A DNA stretch of 64,000 nt from Thermodesulfovibrio aggregans (GTDB lineage: Bacteria > Nitrospirota > Thermodesulfovibrionia > Thermodesulfovibrionales > Thermodesulfovibrionaceae): assembly GCF_001514535.1 (NCBI RefSeq), contig NZ_BCNO01000001.1, positions 1,197,012-1,261,011 of the forward strand. Direction: 5' to 3'. A model generated the notes under the pieces. The model was not told where the DNA came from and ran no database searches. It was given only the letters and a program-made list of their open reading frames with translations. A program made the position numbers and the translations under genes. Within the stretch, counting starts at the first letter, position 1, and every line of letters starts with the position of its first letter. Positions 63,163-64,000 of the stretch are shown here, in pieces.

Positions 63163-64000
63163 AATTTTCATTGTTTTTCTAATCTTCTTACTCTCTGGAT
63201 GTATTCAGGAGATAGACCCTCTTTCAGGAAAAAAAACTTACACTCTTCTTTCAACACAGCAAGAGATTTCTATTGGCCATCAGGTCATTCCATCGGCAAT
63301 CAATGAAAATGACGGCTTATATCCTGATAGGGAAGTTCAAAACTACATCCGAGAGCTTGGAGCAGAAATTTCATCAGTTACACCAAGAAAAGTTGATTAC
63401 CAGTTTTATGTGGTAAATTCTTCTCAGGTAAATGCTTTTGCACTGCCAGGTGGACCGGTTTTTATAACAAGGGGAATTATACTTAAGATGGATAAAGAAA
63501 GCGAACTTGTAGGAGTTCTTGCCCATGAACTCGGACATATTAATGCAAGACATCACGCAAAATTTCTTGAAAAAACTTATGGAACGAATATTTTGCTTAG
63601 TATTCTTGGTATTGCCATACAAGAAAGTAAATATGCCGGAGCAGTAATGAGTCTTGCTCAGGTATCAGCGGGAATACTTCAGCTTAAATACAGCCGTGAT
63701 CAGGAAAATGAAGCAGATACGCTTGGAGTCAGATTTAGTTATCAGAGCGGATATGATCCGAGAGGATTAATCAGCATGTTTGAAAAATTCAAAGCAATGG
63801 AGAGAGGGAGTTCTGTTGAATGGTTAAGTACTCATCCCTTGCCAGAGACAAGGATAAAGAATGTTCAACAGATGATTGCAACTCAGTATCCTGATAGTTA
63901 CAGATTAAGACAGGATAGTGATAGATTTCAAAGAATTAAATCAATTCTCAAGTCTACAGATCAATCCTATGTTTATGTTGAACAGGCTAAAAAATATATA
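63143..64000 (+). CDS. M48-family metalloprotease lipoprotein (3' end outside window)
   Basis: 286 residues visible from ATG 63143; the frame is still open at the window end. Lipobox LLSGC (Cys20) follows a short hydrophobic signal. The M48 domain follows: VNSSQVNAFALPGGPVFITRGII, the zinc site GVLAHELGHINARH, and the third ligand in SRDQENEADTLGVRFSYQSGYDPRG. STHPLPETRI follows, as in BepA/YfgC. These periplasmic proteases take part in outer-membrane protein quality control and often carry C-terminal TPRs. It starts inside the MoaE-like gene. Confidence 0.92.
   Translation, partial: MKKRLSKIFIVFLIFLLSGCIQEIDPLSGKKTYTLLSTQQEISIGHQVIPSAINENDGLYPDREVQNYIRELGAEISSVTPRKVDYQFYVVNSSQVNAFALPGGPVFITRGIILKMDKESELVGVLAHELGHINARHHAKFLEKTYGTNILLSILGIAIQESKYAGAVMSLAQVSAGILQLKYSRDQENEADTLGVRFSYQSGYDPRGLISMFEKFKAMERGSSVEWLSTHPLPETRIKNVQQMIATQYPDSYRLRQDSDRFQRIKSILKSTDQSYVYVEQAKKYI

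Overview
This window is AT-rich bacterial chromosomal DNA, very densely packed. Genes overlap head-to-tail in long operons, and several convergent pairs overlap at their 3' ends. LpxC and GmhA (lipopolysaccharide), outer-membrane and periplasmic proteins, an RND efflux pump, futalosine-pathway menaquinone synthesis (MqnB), multihaem cytochrome c and many secreted rhodaneses point to a Gram-negative anaerobe with sulfur-based respiration. A Thermodesulfovibrio-like member of the Nitrospirota fits best. That assignment is inferred from gene content and style, not from a search.

Layout. 1-428: end of a TPR protein. 528-4950: a sulfur/redox island. Two small exported rhodaneses run leftward from a divergent promoter region. 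Rightward lies a three-rhodanese-domain exported protein that is read through an in-frame TGA with a SECIS-like hairpin, so it is very probably a selenoprotein. It is followed by a membrane-anchored multihaem cytochrome. 5218-14769: TehA/SLAC1-type channel, CstA plus L-2-hydroxyglutarate oxidase, a secreted beta-helix protein, and a periplasmic-binding protein with a hybrid sensor kinase broken by a 1-nt frameshift. 14881-20984: an RND efflux operon and a type II restriction-modification pair. 21007-28473: adenosine-specific kinase, AmrS radical SAM enzyme, TrmN6-like methyltransferase, ferredoxin, DppBC-like permeases, LpxC and TldD.

28601-43155 is a housekeeping series on the + strand: ileS-lspA-tsaE-nadK-UDG-HIT-gmhA-ruvC-ruvA-ruvB-queH-DUF2905-spoIID-queA-SPOR-phoH-pgpH-ybeY, with almost no gaps. 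phoH appears to start at ATA. 43144-49451: LeuC, a TIGR02757 protein, an S1/P1-nuclease-like protein, an AlgE-like barrel, DUF465 and IlvD. 49494-57917: tRNA-Leu, GalU, Lon, ThiL, RimO, a site-2 protease, TrmB, a degenerate receiver and a TPR protein. 57880-64000: futalosine hydrolase, a repeat-built coiled-coil protein, a radical SAM protein, TrmI, tRNA-Gly, YkuK, tRNA-Thr, a macrodomain protein, a MoaE-like protein and an M48 lipoprotein protease cut by the window end.

Regulatory style: many isolated + strand genes lack a Shine-Dalgarno. They have instead an extended -10 box (TGnTATAAT-like) about 5-9 nt before the start codon, which implies leaderless mRNAs. Internal operon genes and several others have strong AGGAGG sites. 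No CRISPR array, insertion sequence, rRNA or convincing riboswitch was seen. No gene-free stretch exceeds 300 nt.
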